From: CAYFIW01 sp964500645
GTDB taxonomy: Bacteria > Chloroflexota > Dehalococcoidia > Lucifugimonadales > UBA826
Direction of reading: 5' to 3'
Length of the DNA stretch: 28,469 nucleotides
Assembly (NCBI GenBank): GCA_964500645.1
Contig: CAZCOH010000016.1
Location: 1 to 28,469, forward strand
The position numbers were made by a program, and so were the translations under genes. The stretch's first letter is position 1. Every line of letters starts with the position of its first letter. The notes beneath the pieces are model-generated. The model was not told the DNA's origin, ran no database searches, and saw only the letters and a program-made list of their open reading frames with translations. This document shows, in pieces, positions 7,657-17,112 of the stretch.

Positions 7657-8814
7657 ATGCTTGACTACTACTCGATATTGGATCTATTGGAATCTGAGGA
7701 ACGACAGATACAATCTGCTGCCAGAGAATATTTAGACGCAGAAATAAGTTCCTACGCTGCTGAATGGTGGGAGAAAGGAGATTTTCCAAAAGATATTATC
7801 CCTGCTATGGGAGAGATGGGATTTTTAGGGTCCAATTTGCCAAAAGAGTACGGCTGTCCGGGCGTAGGAAATATCCCGTACGGGTTGATCATGTATGAAC
7901 TAGAAAGGATTGACTCAGGCCTAAGAAGCTTCGCAAGTGTGCAGAGTGCTTTAGTTATGTATCCGATAAGTCGTTTTGGGACAGAGGAACAAAAACAGAA
8001 GTTCTTACCCAAAATGGCAGAGGGGAATTTTATTGGATGCTTTGGCCTCACCGAACATGATGGCGGTTCAGATCCGGGAGCAATGAAGACCACCGCTCGT
8101 TTAGAAGGTGAGACCTACATTCTTAACGGTACAAAAATGTGGATTACCAATGGAAATATAGCAGATGTTGCTTTGGTGTGGGCGAAAGATCAAGAAGGCA
8201 TTGTTAGAGGGTTCTTAGTGCCGACTGATTCGGCAGGGTTTAAATCTAATAAGATTCAACGAAAAATGAGTATGCGGGCATCAGTAACGAGTGAATTAGT
8301 TATGGATAACGTTGAGGTGCCGGCTACGGCATTACTACCTCACGCCAAAGGTCTCTCTGCACCTTTATCTTGCCTGACACAGGCAAGATATGGAATTGCA
8401 TGGGGTGCACTTGGGGCGTTGGAGGCGGTTTATGCGGATTCCTTAGCCTTTTCTAAATCTAGAAGTACATTCGGGAGATCCATTGCTAGCAGGCAACTGG
8501 TTCAAGATAAACTTGTGGACATGATAACTGATCATACCAAAGGGTTATTGTTAGCCTGGAAACTGGGGAAAATGAAAGATGAAGGAACTATGACCTACAA
8601 CCATGTTTCAGTAGCGAAAAGAGAAAATGTACGGTCAGCATTGAAGGCTGCTCGAACGGCTAGAGAAATTCTTGGTGCTAGTGGCATTACCCTTGATTAT
8701 TCAGTAATTAGGCACATGCTAAATTTAGAAACAGTGGATACTTATGAAGGTACTCGAGATGTGCATACTCTAATTATAGGACGTGATATAACGGGAGAGA
8801 ATGCGTTAATGTGA
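7657..8814 (+). CDS. gcdH: Glutaryl-CoA dehydrogenase-like acyl-CoA dehydrogenase
   Basis: An FAD flavoenzyme that would oxidatively decarboxylate glutaryl-CoA to crotonyl-CoA in lysine, tryptophan or aromatic acid breakdown. The 385 residues carry the blocks of the GCDH subfamily: GLRSFASVQSALVMYPI at 88-104, IGCFGLTEHDGGSDP at 126-140, KMWITNG at 160-166, ARYGIAWGALGA at 243-254, and the catalytic base Glu364 in TYEGTRDVHTLIIGRDITG. The ATG at 7657 follows GCAGGATGG. Resemblance to the human enzyme along the whole chain is close. A general short-chain acyl-CoA dehydrogenase is the alternative. No electron-transfer flavoprotein genes lie in the window. Confidence 0.88.
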   Translation: MLDYYSILDLLESEERQIQSAAREYLDAEISSYAAEWWEKGDFPKDIIPAMGEMGFLGSNLPKEYGCPGVGNIPYGLIMYELERIDSGLRSFASVQSALVMYPISRFGTEEQKQKFLPKMAEGNFIGCFGLTEHDGGSDPGAMKTTARLEGETYILNGTKMWITNGNIADVALVWAKDQEGIVRGFLVPTDSAGFKSNKIQRKMSMRASVTSELVMDNVEVPATALLPHAKGLSAPLSCLTQARYGIAWGALGALEAVYADSLAFSKSRSTFGRSIASRQLVQDKLVDMITDHTKGLLLAWKLGKMKDEGTMTYNHVSVAKRENVRSALKAARTAREILGASGITLDYSVIRHMLNLETVDTYEGTRDVHTLIIGRDITGENALM

Positions 8815-8848
8815 CTTTTTCTTTAAAACACATGCGGGTTTAATTTGA

Positions 8849-9757
8849 CTAGAAAAATGACACACCAACTACCCCGCCAACAGTGAGGATTATCCCAAAA
8901 CACCTCATTATAAGATCTTTTCCTCTAACAGATTCCTTCAATAAACCAATAAATGGGATGCTAAGGATTAGACTCAGGACGAATACAAATAATGGGCGTG
9001 TCGCCAGCACTGTTGAGGTTAAGTAAACATCTCCAGAATATATTGCGCGGAAAAAAAATAATATAGCAAAAAATACTAAAAATATTTCGGTTATAGCTAT
9101 CAATCCCAGGGTTTTTGGTTTGCTCATCAATTTTTTAATTCCGTTTCTCGCTGTTTGAGTAAAAATTAAAGTTCCACATACAAATCCCCCACCTAGGCCT
9201 CTCAACATAAACTGTGCTTCCAGGGTCATATCGCCTGTAATAGTTTTTGATAGGAATTGACTTAGTCCAAAAGACATACTGGCAGCAAATAAAACCATCA
9301 TTGCTGTTACGTCATTTCTTTTAATTCCGGCGGCCATGCCTTGCGGTCCAAGTGACACTAACACAGCCCCTGATACTGTTATTAATACACATATCAGGCT
9401 CAGTGTTGTCACAGACTCTCCCAAAAACATGAAAGCTAATAATGCGACGAATATGGGGTAAGTCGATACTACTGGAACCACCTTAGAAACGTCCTGAGAT
9501 TCCATCACAAGGAACATGGACACTAGATAAGTTCCAGAGAAAACACCTGATAAGAGTGCCACTGAAACTGTTGTAAAGCTGTAATCTGAATTTATTGCCA
9601 GTGGGACAGCTGAGAGTCCTAATAGAATTTGTGTTGCGCCGACAATCGATACGAAAACTTTTCCACTATTAACATGTTCAGATATGAGGATTTTATCCAG
9701 GACTGAAACTAAGGCGAATGTGAATGCACTAGCTCCGGCAAAAATCATCCATTCCAT
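8849..9757 (-). CDS. EamA-family drug/metabolite transporter
   Basis: A 302-residue integral membrane protein with about ten hydrophobic helices arranged as two five-helix halves. VVPVVSTYPIFVALLAFMFL and ATRPLFVFVLSLILSIPFI are the paired repeat-end motifs typical of EamA (DMT superfamily). Substrate cannot be read from sequence. The ATG has an AAGGAAG ribosome site. It is the last gene of a minus-strand run beginning near 12405, 38 nt behind the duplicated-barrel gene. Confidence 0.85.
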   Translation of the reverse strand: MEWMIFAGASAFTFALVSVLDKILISEHVNSGKVFVSIVGATQILLGLSAVPLAINSDYSFTTVSVALLSGVFSGTYLVSMFLVMESQDVSKVVPVVSTYPIFVALLAFMFLGESVTTLSLICVLITVSGAVLVSLGPQGMAAGIKRNDVTAMMVLFAASMSFGLSQFLSKTITGDMTLEAQFMLRGLGGGFVCGTLIFTQTARNGIKKLMSKPKTLGLIAITEIFLVFFAILFFFRAIYSGDVYLTSTVLATRPLFVFVLSLILSIPFIGLLKESVRGKDLIMRCFGIILTVGGVVGVSFF

Positions 9758-9795
9758 TTATATACTTCCTTCTTGGAAGAATTTGTGATTGAAGC

Positions 9796-10464
9796 TCAAG
9801 ACGGATCAAAAGTCTTGACCCAGATTCCTGGGGACCCAGGTATATGTTTCATAGCTTCCCGCATTGAGGCATTTGATGGATGTGCTGTTTGTTGAGAAAA
9901 CCATTCTTCTGTTTGGGATACATTGGGAGAATCTAATTCATAGAATGTCATATATTCTGGTTCCCCTTCGACAGCCTTAAATCTCCTCCCCATTATTACT
10001 CCAGACACGGTTTCGTAATTTGGTACATATATTGTGTTGTACCAATTATTCCATTCGGTTTCATATTGTTTCGGTATATTCATTCTGCCTACTTGTAAAG
10101 CGTTAGCTAGAGGACTAACGAGTGCGGATGGTGCTAGTGGGTTTGGAAAAATCAATTTGTACACGTTTCGTATGTACGTTTTACCGATGACATCAGGAGA
10201 CATTTTTTGCGTCCATTTGGTTGGATTGGAAAGAAAATGCTTGTATTCTGTCGATGCTAGTACATCTATAGATTCAAGCTCGTAAATCGCCAAATGTTTT
10301 GGACCATTCATCACCGCCTCATATCGAGCCGCATTTAATACACCAGGTACGGACAGGCGTTCAAAGACGTGTTCTTCGTTGTACCAGCGATTGAATTCGT
10401 TTTCCAGATTTTCCGGAATGTCGCACCAAACGGCGAGCATACCTGTTCCTTTTTTGTTTAACAT
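9796..10464 (-). CDS. Tandem-duplicated dimeric alpha/beta-barrel-like protein
   Basis: A soluble 222-residue protein made of two recognisable copies of one unit. Residues 13-91 hold IPENLENEFNRWYNEEHV and, further on, LAIYELESIDVL. Residues 126-206 hold IPKQYETEWNNWYNTIYV and, further on, MTFYELDSPNVS. The WYN plus YEL pattern with an intervening arginine is typical of EthD/ferredoxin-like alpha+beta proteins, which normally dimerise; here one chain may form the dimer. A GAGGAGA ribosome site precedes the ATG. Function is unknown; such proteins often sit in degradation clusters of aromatic or unusual organic acids. Confidence 0.75.
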   Translation of the reverse strand: MLNKKGTGMLAVWCDIPENLENEFNRWYNEEHVFERLSVPGVLNAARYEAVMNGPKHLAIYELESIDVLASTEYKHFLSNPTKWTQKMSPDVIGKTYIRNVYKLIFPNPLAPSALVSPLANALQVGRMNIPKQYETEWNNWYNTIYVPNYETVSGVIMGRRFKAVEGEPEYMTFYELDSPNVSQTEEWFSQQTAHPSNASMREAMKHIPGSPGIWVKTFDPS

Positions 10465-10520
10465 TTAGTGTCTCCTCATTACATGGTTAGCAATTAACCA
10501 TTGGTCACGATTAGTCTTTT

Positions 10521-11609
10521 TTATTTTTGGTGTGATCGTAACAGAAATCCTTCTATGCTCTTTTCAATCCTGTTTTTGTGAAAATTCCAAGCTGCTGCGT
10601 GTGGTGCGTTATCAAGTCGAACATATTCGATTATGTCTGGCCTGGAATTAGCAAATTCATCGCTAAGAACTACAGGGACGGTATAGTCTGTTTCGCTGTG
10701 TATTAATAAAATGGGAACATCGTATTCGTTTGCTTTTTCAATGTAATTTAATTCAGACCAGTTAAAACCTACAATTTTAGAAACTATTTTTTTCACTGGT
10801 AAAAGAGCGGTTGATGCTGGAAAAGGAAGAGTGGCTGCCTTCGCTGAAATAATTCTATTTAAGTCTAGCGCCGGGGATTCTAGAATTATATTTGATATCT
10901 GATTAGAAAACCTTGACTCCAGTAGAAATTTTAGAACGATTGCCCCTCCCATACTGTGACCTACCAAGTTAATATCTTTCGCTCCTCTCTTCAATGTATA
11001 CATAACAGCTGACTCCAAATCTCTCCACTCTGTTATACCAAACATGTGGTATCCGCCTTTATCCACTGGAGCGCCTTCATCGTTCCTGTAAGTCACTAGC
11101 ATTTGGTTGTGCCCTAATCTATGAAAAAGAGACGTTAGCCTTAAGCTTTCTCTCCTGTTTGATCTGTGGCCATGTATGAATATTGACCATTTGTCAGATT
11201 TATGTGGGATGACCCACGCATCTAGTTCACCCAGTTCAGAATTAAATTTTATTTCCTCATACTCAAGGCCAAGAGAAGTTTTTGGATCAGATTCGTATAC
11301 AAATATATCTGTTCGTACTCTAGATCCTTTGCCTATATTGCCATTTATGCCTGTAATCGACCTCGTTATTCCTTCGTGATGCCTTATTGGCTTGCTGTCA
11401 GAAACTATGTGTCCATCTCTTCCTTGTATGCCAAGAATGGGAATGGAGCAATATTTTGTATCGTCACCGTGAGGTGTGAATGTTATGTTTCTGTCGTCTA
11501 TGAATGTGACCAGCGAGAAATAGTCAATTTGTCGTTTGATAACATCGAATCCTTGACGCCGTGCATCTAAAGCGTAATAAAGCACGATACACAAAGGTAA
11601 TATCACCAC
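10521..11609 (-). CDS. Membrane-anchored alpha/beta hydrolase
   Basis: A 362-residue hydrolase. The nucleophile is Ser219 in VGHSMGG. The acid is probably Asp308 in HSETDYTVP and the base His337 in DNAPHAAAW, with the oxyanion-region motif FIHGHRSNR at 144-152. An N-terminal hydrophobic stretch, ILPLCIVLYYAL, anchors it, so the catalytic part should lie outside the membrane. The GTG at 11607-11609 is the first standard start. The frame is open 13 codons further upstream, and all of them encode hydrophobic residues (IIIAVLTLITV), so a non-standard ATT/CTG start that completes the helix is possible. The central residues 30-115 match no family I recognise. An esterase or peptidase role is inferred from the fold only. 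Confidence 0.85.
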   Translation of the reverse strand: MVILPLCIVLYYALDARRQGFDVIKRQIDYFSLVTFIDDRNITFTPHGDDTKYCSIPILGIQGRDGHIVSDSKPIRHHEGITRSITGINGNIGKGSRVRTDIFVYESDPKTSLGLEYEEIKFNSELGELDAWVIPHKSDKWSIFIHGHRSNRRESLRLTSLFHRLGHNQMLVTYRNDEGAPVDKGGYHMFGITEWRDLESAVMYTLKRGAKDINLVGHSMGGAIVLKFLLESRFSNQISNIILESPALDLNRIISAKAATLPFPASTALLPVKKIVSKIVGFNWSELNYIEKANEYDVPILLIHSETDYTVPVVLSDEFANSRPDIIEYVRLDNAPHAAAWNFHKNRIEKSIEGFLLRSHQK

Positions 11610-11685
11610 GGTGATCAGTGTTAGAACGGCAATAATTATGTAAATCAGTTAAGGCTCCAAAATATGTCTTTTCTGCAGATCAACA

Positions 11686-12405
11686 TTAATTTTCGTCCTG
11701 AATATATTTGTTTATAAATTTAGTTATTAATTTATTGCCTTGCCTTAATACGGGTTCAAAATGACTGAGCGAAATAATTTCGCAATCTAGTTCGTCTAAT
11801 TTTCTGATCGAATCCACTCCCATAGGCACATTTTGACTAAAAAATTTCGAAGGAGGCATCAGGTTTCCATTTCTGTGTTCCATTGCATCTCCGGCAATAA
11901 GTAATTTTTTAGCAGGTACAAAGAAACAAACACTCCCCTGTGTATGTCCTGGTGTATGAATGGTTTCTATATGGAGATCAGTTGGAAGTTTTTCTCCGTC
12001 GTATAAGAGGATTTCGGGATCTATAATGCCTCCACGAATCATGCTTAGAAATGGGTTTAATATGAACTTTCCATAGAAGGAGTGAGACATACTATGGATA
12101 GGTTTTTTTCGGGACACGATTTCAGCGTCACTAACGTGTGCGGCTATTGGAGAAGATAGGTCCTTTTTAAGGCTTTTTGCACTCCCAATGTGATCGGGAT
12201 GGAAGTGAGTGAGAGCAATCAGGTGAATTTCTTTAATTGAATAGCCAATGCTATCTAATCCTACTTCGATCTTTTTTCTGCTCCAACGCCAACCTGTATC
12301 AATTAATATAGGCCCGTCGCTAGTTTCCAAGACTGTGGCGGATGTTCCTCCCAGCTTTATTTGGAAAGCACCGTCAGTTAATTTTAGTATCATTGGCTTT
12401 ACCAT
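11686..12405 (-). CDS. Metallo-beta-lactamase-fold hydrolase
   Basis: A cytosolic 239-residue MBL-fold enzyme. The zinc motif THFHPDHIG gives His67, His69, Asp71 and His72. HTPGHTQGS holds the next metal histidine, GDAMEH the bridging aspartate, and LSHFEPV the last histidine. This is the glyoxalase II-like branch, so thioester or lactone hydrolysis is plausible, but the substrate is not visible. It is the first gene of a minus-strand series of four and is divergent from the PfkB-like gene across 141 nt. Confidence 0.88.
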   Translation of the reverse strand: MVKPMILKLTDGAFQIKLGGTSATVLETSDGPILIDTGWRWSRKKIEVGLDSIGYSIKEIHLIALTHFHPDHIGSAKSLKKDLSSPIAAHVSDAEIVSRKKPIHSMSHSFYGKFILNPFLSMIRGGIIDPEILLYDGEKLPTDLHIETIHTPGHTQGSVCFFVPAKKLLIAGDAMEHRNGNLMPPSKFFSQNVPMGVDSIRKLDELDCEIISLSHFEPVLRQGNKLITKFINKYIQDEN

Positions 12406-12546
12406 TTCGATATTTTAAACATTTTTTATTACGGAGAGATGTTTTTGAAAATAAATAATTTTCCTCCGCTATCAATTAGTTGTCGTTAATGTATCAAGAT
12501 CAAATCAACTTGCTTGGTGACTGACATGAGTTTTAGTAAATTTTAG

Positions 12547-13476
12547 ATGGAGACTACAGGTGATAATACTGACAATATCCATGTGGCCTGTGTAGGGATG
12601 TTATCGCCAGCAGAGGTCTACGTATTAGACAATATGCCAGATGAAAATGGAGCATCAGCATGGTTGTCACGTCACGATTTTTTGTCTGAAGATGCCGCGA
12701 TAGTGGCGACTACTTTAAGTCATTATGGATTTAATGTAGCTATGATTAGTAATGAACTAGGAGACGACGTAACTGGCCACAATGTAATGCAAGAATTTGA
12801 TCAATTAGGTATAAAAAACTTTCTAAAACATAATAGTATGATTTCCACCCCATACGAGGTGGTTTTTTCGGATTCACATGGAAGACGTCAATACGTTTGG
12901 GACAGGGATATAGCCGTTTTAAATACTCTAGCAACGGCTAACCTCGATCTGATAAGGAACTGTGGAGTCATATATGCGGATTGGTACGACTGGCCTTACA
13001 ATGCTCCGGCCTTAAGGAGCGCGAGTCAGAATAATAGCCTAGTATTCCTAAATCTGGAAGATAAATATTTAGATGAGTCATTGGTTGACGAAATCATTGG
13101 TGTCTCGTCAATAATTCAAATTGCTCATAAACGAGATGCAAACTTCGTGGAAACTGAGGTAGTTGCGCGAAATTTATTGAGTCGGGGAATACATGCAGTT
13201 CTTATTACAAATGAAGAAAAAACATGTCGGTATATGTCAAGTGACAAATCATATCTAATTACCCCGCCAACTATAGAAATGGTGGATGCAAATGGTGCGG
13301 GGGCGGTTTTTTCAGCAGCGTTTATAGCTGGGTTGGTTAATAAATGGGACGTGAAGAAAACATTTGCTCTAGCTGTGTCTGCAGCTTCTATGAAGTGTCA
13401 AATTGCGGGCCCCAGTAGATTGGGCCTTAACGAGATAGAAGAGACGGCGAAAAAGCTATCATGCATTGAGATTTAG
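12547..13476 (+). CDS. PfkB/ribokinase-family protein lacking the catalytic Asp
   Basis: A 309-residue ribokinase-fold protein. Family features are AAIVATTLSHYGFNVAMIS near 50-68 (with GD/GN-type loops), the FSDSHGRRQYVW strand pair, and the C-terminal nucleotide motif MVDANGAGAVFSAAFIAG at 245-262. Active members read DTxGAGDxF there. Here Ala253 (codon GCG at 13303-13305) stands where the catalytic base Asp should be. No frameshift accounts for this and flanking residues are conserved. The protein may bind a sugar or nucleoside without phosphorylating it, or use another residue; both are inference. The ATG at 12547 is the first in frame and no strong ribosome site is visible. Confidence 0.8.
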   Translation: METTGDNTDNIHVACVGMLSPAEVYVLDNMPDENGASAWLSRHDFLSEDAAIVATTLSHYGFNVAMISNELGDDVTGHNVMQEFDQLGIKNFLKHNSMISTPYEVVFSDSHGRRQYVWDRDIAVLNTLATANLDLIRNCGVIYADWYDWPYNAPALRSASQNNSLVFLNLEDKYLDESLVDEIIGVSSIIQIAHKRDANFVETEVVARNLLSRGIHAVLITNEEKTCRYMSSDKSYLITPPTIEMVDANGAGAVFSAAFIAGLVNKWDVKKTFALAVSAASMKCQIAGPSRLGLNEIEETAKKLSCIEI

Positions 13477-13519
13477 AGTCTTATTTGTATATATTGTTCT
13501 TTCCCGTTTCGCGTGATAT

Positions 13520-14863
13520 CTACTTATTTAACGCCGGATTGGGAAGTCCCGTTTCGTAGATATTTCTCAGCGTAGAGGTAAACCAACTAAGGAAAACTGC
13601 AAATATAAATAGGATTCCTCCTACAGTTAACATGGTATCAGCTGGGATCATTGTTAACAGGCCGTTTAAGATCTCAAAATTAAGGAAGTTTAAGTCAGCT
13701 AGGGCTCCATTAGCTAGATTCATGGATGCCATGATGCCGCCTATGTGGACCGAATATACCGCTCCAACCCTTCCCCGTACAGAATCTTCAGTGATCGTTT
13801 GGATCATAGTATGTGTTAATGTCATGTAACCTGCTTGAGCGGCCCCCATTAACATCGCTGCGAATATGGCCATTGGTAAATTAACTGAGAATGCCATTAT
13901 TAGGGGGCCAAGCCCGCTCAATACTCCCAGGTTGAGAAAAAGTTTCCCTTTCATTGACTCACTAGTCACACCTGATAAGGCTATTATGCTTATTAGTGCT
14001 CCAGCTCCTATTGACATCATCATTAGGCTGAAATCTGCCCCTTGATCAGCATCAAATTTATATACAGATAAAACAGGTAAAACAGACTCAAATGACATAA
14101 CAAATCCGCAATGGAAAAATGCCATAAGGACGATCACCCTCAGTTGAGGATGTCTGTAGACGTATGGAATTCCTTCACCAAGATTGAAAAGAAATCCTTT
14201 CTTTGTATCCATTTCGCCAGTAGAGGATGTTTTTATCCGCAATGTTTGTATAAAACTTAATATGTAAAATCCTGAGCAGAGTAAAATTGCGAGGCCTATT
14301 CCAGTTTTGTCGCTATCAGTTCCACTTAATATTGCTGGAGAAACTACCCCTGAAAGTAGCGGCAAAATTGTCAATGGACCCAATAACCTAGAGCCGTGTA
14401 TTGTTGCCTGACTTAATGCTATTGCGTTAAGTAGGCGTTCCTTTGGTATCAAGTTTGGGACTAAAGCCTGCCCGACAGGCATTTGAGCCGACCTCGAACA
14501 ACCGGTTGCGAAACCCAGTACTGATAAATGCCATAATTCGATGGAGTCGAAAAAAATTAAAGCTGCCAAGATAAATGTGAAAGTGGCACTTAAAACGAAC
14601 ATGATGGCCATTACTTTTTTTCTGTCAAACCGATCAGCTAGGTATCCGCTGAAAGGAGGTACTAGGACTCTAGGGATCATTTGAAGAAATGTAACGAACC
14701 CTACGTTTAAAGATGACCCGGATATGTTCCAAGTTAGCCATCCTATTGACACTATTAAGGCCCAGGTCGCAGCTCCTCCAGCCAGATTTGCGCTCCATAA
14801 GATCCTGTAATCTCTGTACTGAAGAGCGGATAAAAATCTGTTTGAAAGAATGTTATTAGCCAA
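13520..14863 (-). CDS. MFS transporter, EntS/MFS_3-like
   Basis: A 447-residue protein with about twelve transmembrane helices. The start FLSALQYRDYRILWSANLAGGAATW and the loop SGYLADRFDRKKVMA are characteristic of the MFS_3 exporters related to the enterobactin exporter EntS. LGFATGCSRSAQMP and GAAQAGYMTLTHTMIQTI fit as well. Export of a small molecule is likely; the substrate is unknown. ATG start at 14861-14863, divergent from the cyclase gene. Confidence 0.85.
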   Translation of the reverse strand: MANNILSNRFLSALQYRDYRILWSANLAGGAATWALIVSIGWLTWNISGSSLNVGFVTFLQMIPRVLVPPFSGYLADRFDRKKVMAIMFVLSATFTFILAALIFFDSIELWHLSVLGFATGCSRSAQMPVGQALVPNLIPKERLLNAIALSQATIHGSRLLGPLTILPLLSGVVSPAILSGTDSDKTGIGLAILLCSGFYILSFIQTLRIKTSSTGEMDTKKGFLFNLGEGIPYVYRHPQLRVIVLMAFFHCGFVMSFESVLPVLSVYKFDADQGADFSLMMMSIGAGALISIIALSGVTSESMKGKLFLNLGVLSGLGPLIMAFSVNLPMAIFAAMLMGAAQAGYMTLTHTMIQTITEDSVRGRVGAVYSVHIGGIMASMNLANGALADLNFLNFEILNGLLTMIPADTMLTVGGILFIFAVFLSWFTSTLRNIYETGLPNPALNK

Positions 14864-14990
14864 AATTAATCCAAAGGTGAATATTTTTTTCTACAACCGC
14901 TATTATATGCCCAGAATGTAAATGCATTTATTTGAATATATTTCTATAAATAAAGATGACTTAAAGTGACATAAGAACGGAGATGGTTAT

Positions 14991-15938
14991 ATGGAGACTT
15001 TGCCGACGGAAGAAGAAGTGCTGGAGTATTTCAATACTTTGAGTAATTGGGGCCGGTGGGGGAATGAAGATCAAATGGGGACCTTAAATTATCTAGATGA
15101 AAAGAAAACTTTGGAATCAGCTGCGATGATAAATGAAGGGGTGACAGTTTCATGCGCGAGGCCCATTGTTTTTGACCCTTCCCCTGATGCTACAGGACCT
15201 GCTGTACATTACATGGTGGAAAGTGGAGAAGGTTGGGAAACTGGCGATAAAATAACTTCTCGGGCTAGCCAGGCAGCTACTGATTATATTGGGTTGGTTT
15301 TTCACGGCTATACGGTGACGCATATTGACAGCCTAGCTCATTTTTTTTGGAAAGGAAAAATGTATAACGGTCGACCAGCTCACCTTGTTTCGACTAGCAT
15401 GGGAGCAACTGAAGAATCTATAGAATTGGCAGGCAAAGGTATATTTTCTAGAGGTATTCTAATCGACGTTCCCAAAATTAGGGGCGTTAGATGGTTGGAA
15501 CGAGGAGAAGGTGTTTTACCTTCGGACATATTGAAAGCAGAGGAGCAATGTGGTTTCAAAATAAGGGAGGGAGACTTGCTTTTAATCAGGACTGGGCAAT
15601 TGGATAGAAGAAATGTAGAGGGTCCTGTGGATTTCCGTATCGAAGGTTCAACTGCATGCCATGCAGCTTGCCTGCCCTTGTTCCACGACAGAGGGATTGC
15701 GCTTCTAGGTACCGATACAGGGAATGATGTAATGCCTGCATCATATCCAAACGTGATACAACCAATACATCAGGTTGGAATTGTGGCTATGGGACTCTGG
15801 ATTTTGGACAATGCCAATTTAGAAGATTTAGCGAAAGCCTGTGCTATTAGAAACAAATGGGAGTTTGCTCTGTCGATAGGCACTTTGAAATTGACGAATA
15901 CTACGGGCTCTCCAGTCAACCCAATTGCAATATTTTGA
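14991..15938 (+). CDS. Cyclase-family metal hydrolase (kynurenine formamidase-like)
   Basis: A soluble 315-residue protein of the cyclase/formamidase fold (PF04199). The metal motif is VTHIDSLAHFFW, with His111, Asp113 and His117. GYTVTH, the RGILIDVP strand, LLIRTGQ and the C-terminal VNPIAIF agree with the family. This longer subgroup has an N-terminal NWGRWGNEDQMGTLNYL block. Known relatives hydrolyse N-formylkynurenine, isatin or cyclic amides, so amide or lactam hydrolysis is expected. A good GGAG ribosome site precedes the ATG at 14991. The dehydrogenase gene follows after 91 nt on the same strand, suggesting one catabolic pathway. Confidence 0.87.
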   Translation: METLPTEEEVLEYFNTLSNWGRWGNEDQMGTLNYLDEKKTLESAAMINEGVTVSCARPIVFDPSPDATGPAVHYMVESGEGWETGDKITSRASQAATDYIGLVFHGYTVTHIDSLAHFFWKGKMYNGRPAHLVSTSMGATEESIELAGKGIFSRGILIDVPKIRGVRWLERGEGVLPSDILKAEEQCGFKIREGDLLLIRTGQLDRRNVEGPVDFRIEGSTACHAACLPLFHDRGIALLGTDTGNDVMPASYPNVIQPIHQVGIVAMGLWILDNANLEDLAKACAIRNKWEFALSIGTLKLTNTTGSPVNPIAIF

Positions 15939-16029
15939 TCATAATTATTGGACATAACTTAATGATTAACTTAAGCTAGGAAACCGCAAAAACATAGATC
16001 TGCTCTGAGGAGTCAGTGGGAGGAATAGA

Positions 16030-17088
16030 TTGGCAAAATTTAAAGTAGTAACACAAAGGCCTGCAGGCGTCACTTTTGACCTTGCTGACGAGCAATATGA
16101 ACTTGAAAGGCTATCGCTTGATCCTATAGGAGCGGAAATTTTCACAAGTGGAGCATCGACAGAAGAAGAATTTATACGTGATGCGAAAGACGCAGATGCG
16201 CTGATAGCCAGAGGGCGACGAATATCAAAGAACATTATAGATTCGTTAGAAAATTGTAAGGTGATTTCTCTTGGTAGTGTTGGTGCGGATACAGTTGACG
16301 TAGGGGCGGCAACTGAGAAAGGAATACCGGTTACAAATGTTCCGGATACGTTCATAGAAGAAGTAGCTGATCATACTATGATGTTACTGCTTGCGTCTTT
16401 TAGAAGATTAAATGTCATGGATGAGATGGTTAGGACGGGTCGATGGTCAGAAGGTAGGCCCCTGTTGTCAGAATTTCCCAGATTATGGGGTCAGACTCTT
16501 GGGTTTGTTTCATTTGGACACGTCGCAAAGGCAACCTCAGTAAGAGCAAAGGCTTTTGGGGTCCATATGATTGCATTCGATCCTTATATCGAAGAATTGT
16601 CTATGACTGAATATGGGGTAGAACCCATAAGTAGCCTTGAAGAGCTTTTGCAAAGATCAGACATAGTTTCCATGCATGCGCCATCTACGCAAGAGGTACA
16701 TCATTTGATGTCTGAAGAACAGTTCAGGGCAATGAAACCGACGGCGTTATTTATAAATAATGGACGGGGCCCCACGGTAGATGAGAAAGCCTTGATAAAA
16801 GCTCTCGAGGAAAAATGGATTGCAGGCGCCGGGTTAGATGTATTTGAACAGGAGCCCCCGGACCCTGAAAATCCACTTCTCCATATGGACAACGTAATAG
16901 CGACTCCTCACGTAGCCTCAGCTTCCCAGCGTATGGCCCCTGAAACTCGAAGACGAGTAGGTCAAGAAATTTCGTTGGTATTGACTGGACGTTGGCCTCG
17001 AACCTGCGTAAATCCTGCCGTCCTAGCAGATGCTGGTCTTAAGAGATGGCAACCTTACTCCATGGGTAGAGGTCCAGGATCTGGCTGA
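16030..17088 (+). CDS. D-isomer-specific 2-hydroxyacid dehydrogenase
   Basis: A 352-residue NAD(P)-dependent reductase/dehydrogenase of 2-hydroxy and 2-keto acids. Catalytic residues are Arg246 in FINNGRGPTVDE, Glu275 in DVFEQEPPDPENPL and His294 in ATPHVAS. Asp184 in IAFDPY suggests NAD preference. The Rossmann loop reads LGFVSFGHVAKA at 157-168, with Ser161 and Ala166 at the first and third glycines of GxGxxG, which is unusual. TTG start with GGGAGG at 16019-16024. It lies between the cyclase gene and a terminator. Overall C-terminal-binding-protein/phosphoglycerate dehydrogenase-like; the exact substrate is unknown. Confidence 0.88.
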   Translation: MAKFKVVTQRPAGVTFDLADEQYELERLSLDPIGAEIFTSGASTEEEFIRDAKDADALIARGRRISKNIIDSLENCKVISLGSVGADTVDVGAATEKGIPVTNVPDTFIEEVADHTMMLLLASFRRLNVMDEMVRTGRWSEGRPLLSEFPRLWGQTLGFVSFGHVAKATSVRAKAFGVHMIAFDPYIEELSMTEYGVEPISSLEELLQRSDIVSMHAPSTQEVHHLMSEEQFRAMKPTALFINNGRGPTVDEKALIKALEEKWIAGAGLDVFEQEPPDPENPLLHMDNVIATPHVASASQRMAPETRRRVGQEISLVLTGRWPRTCVNPAVLADAGLKRWQPYSMGRGPGSG

Positions 17089-17112
17089 ATGGTCCATATA
17101 AGTAAAAATTTG

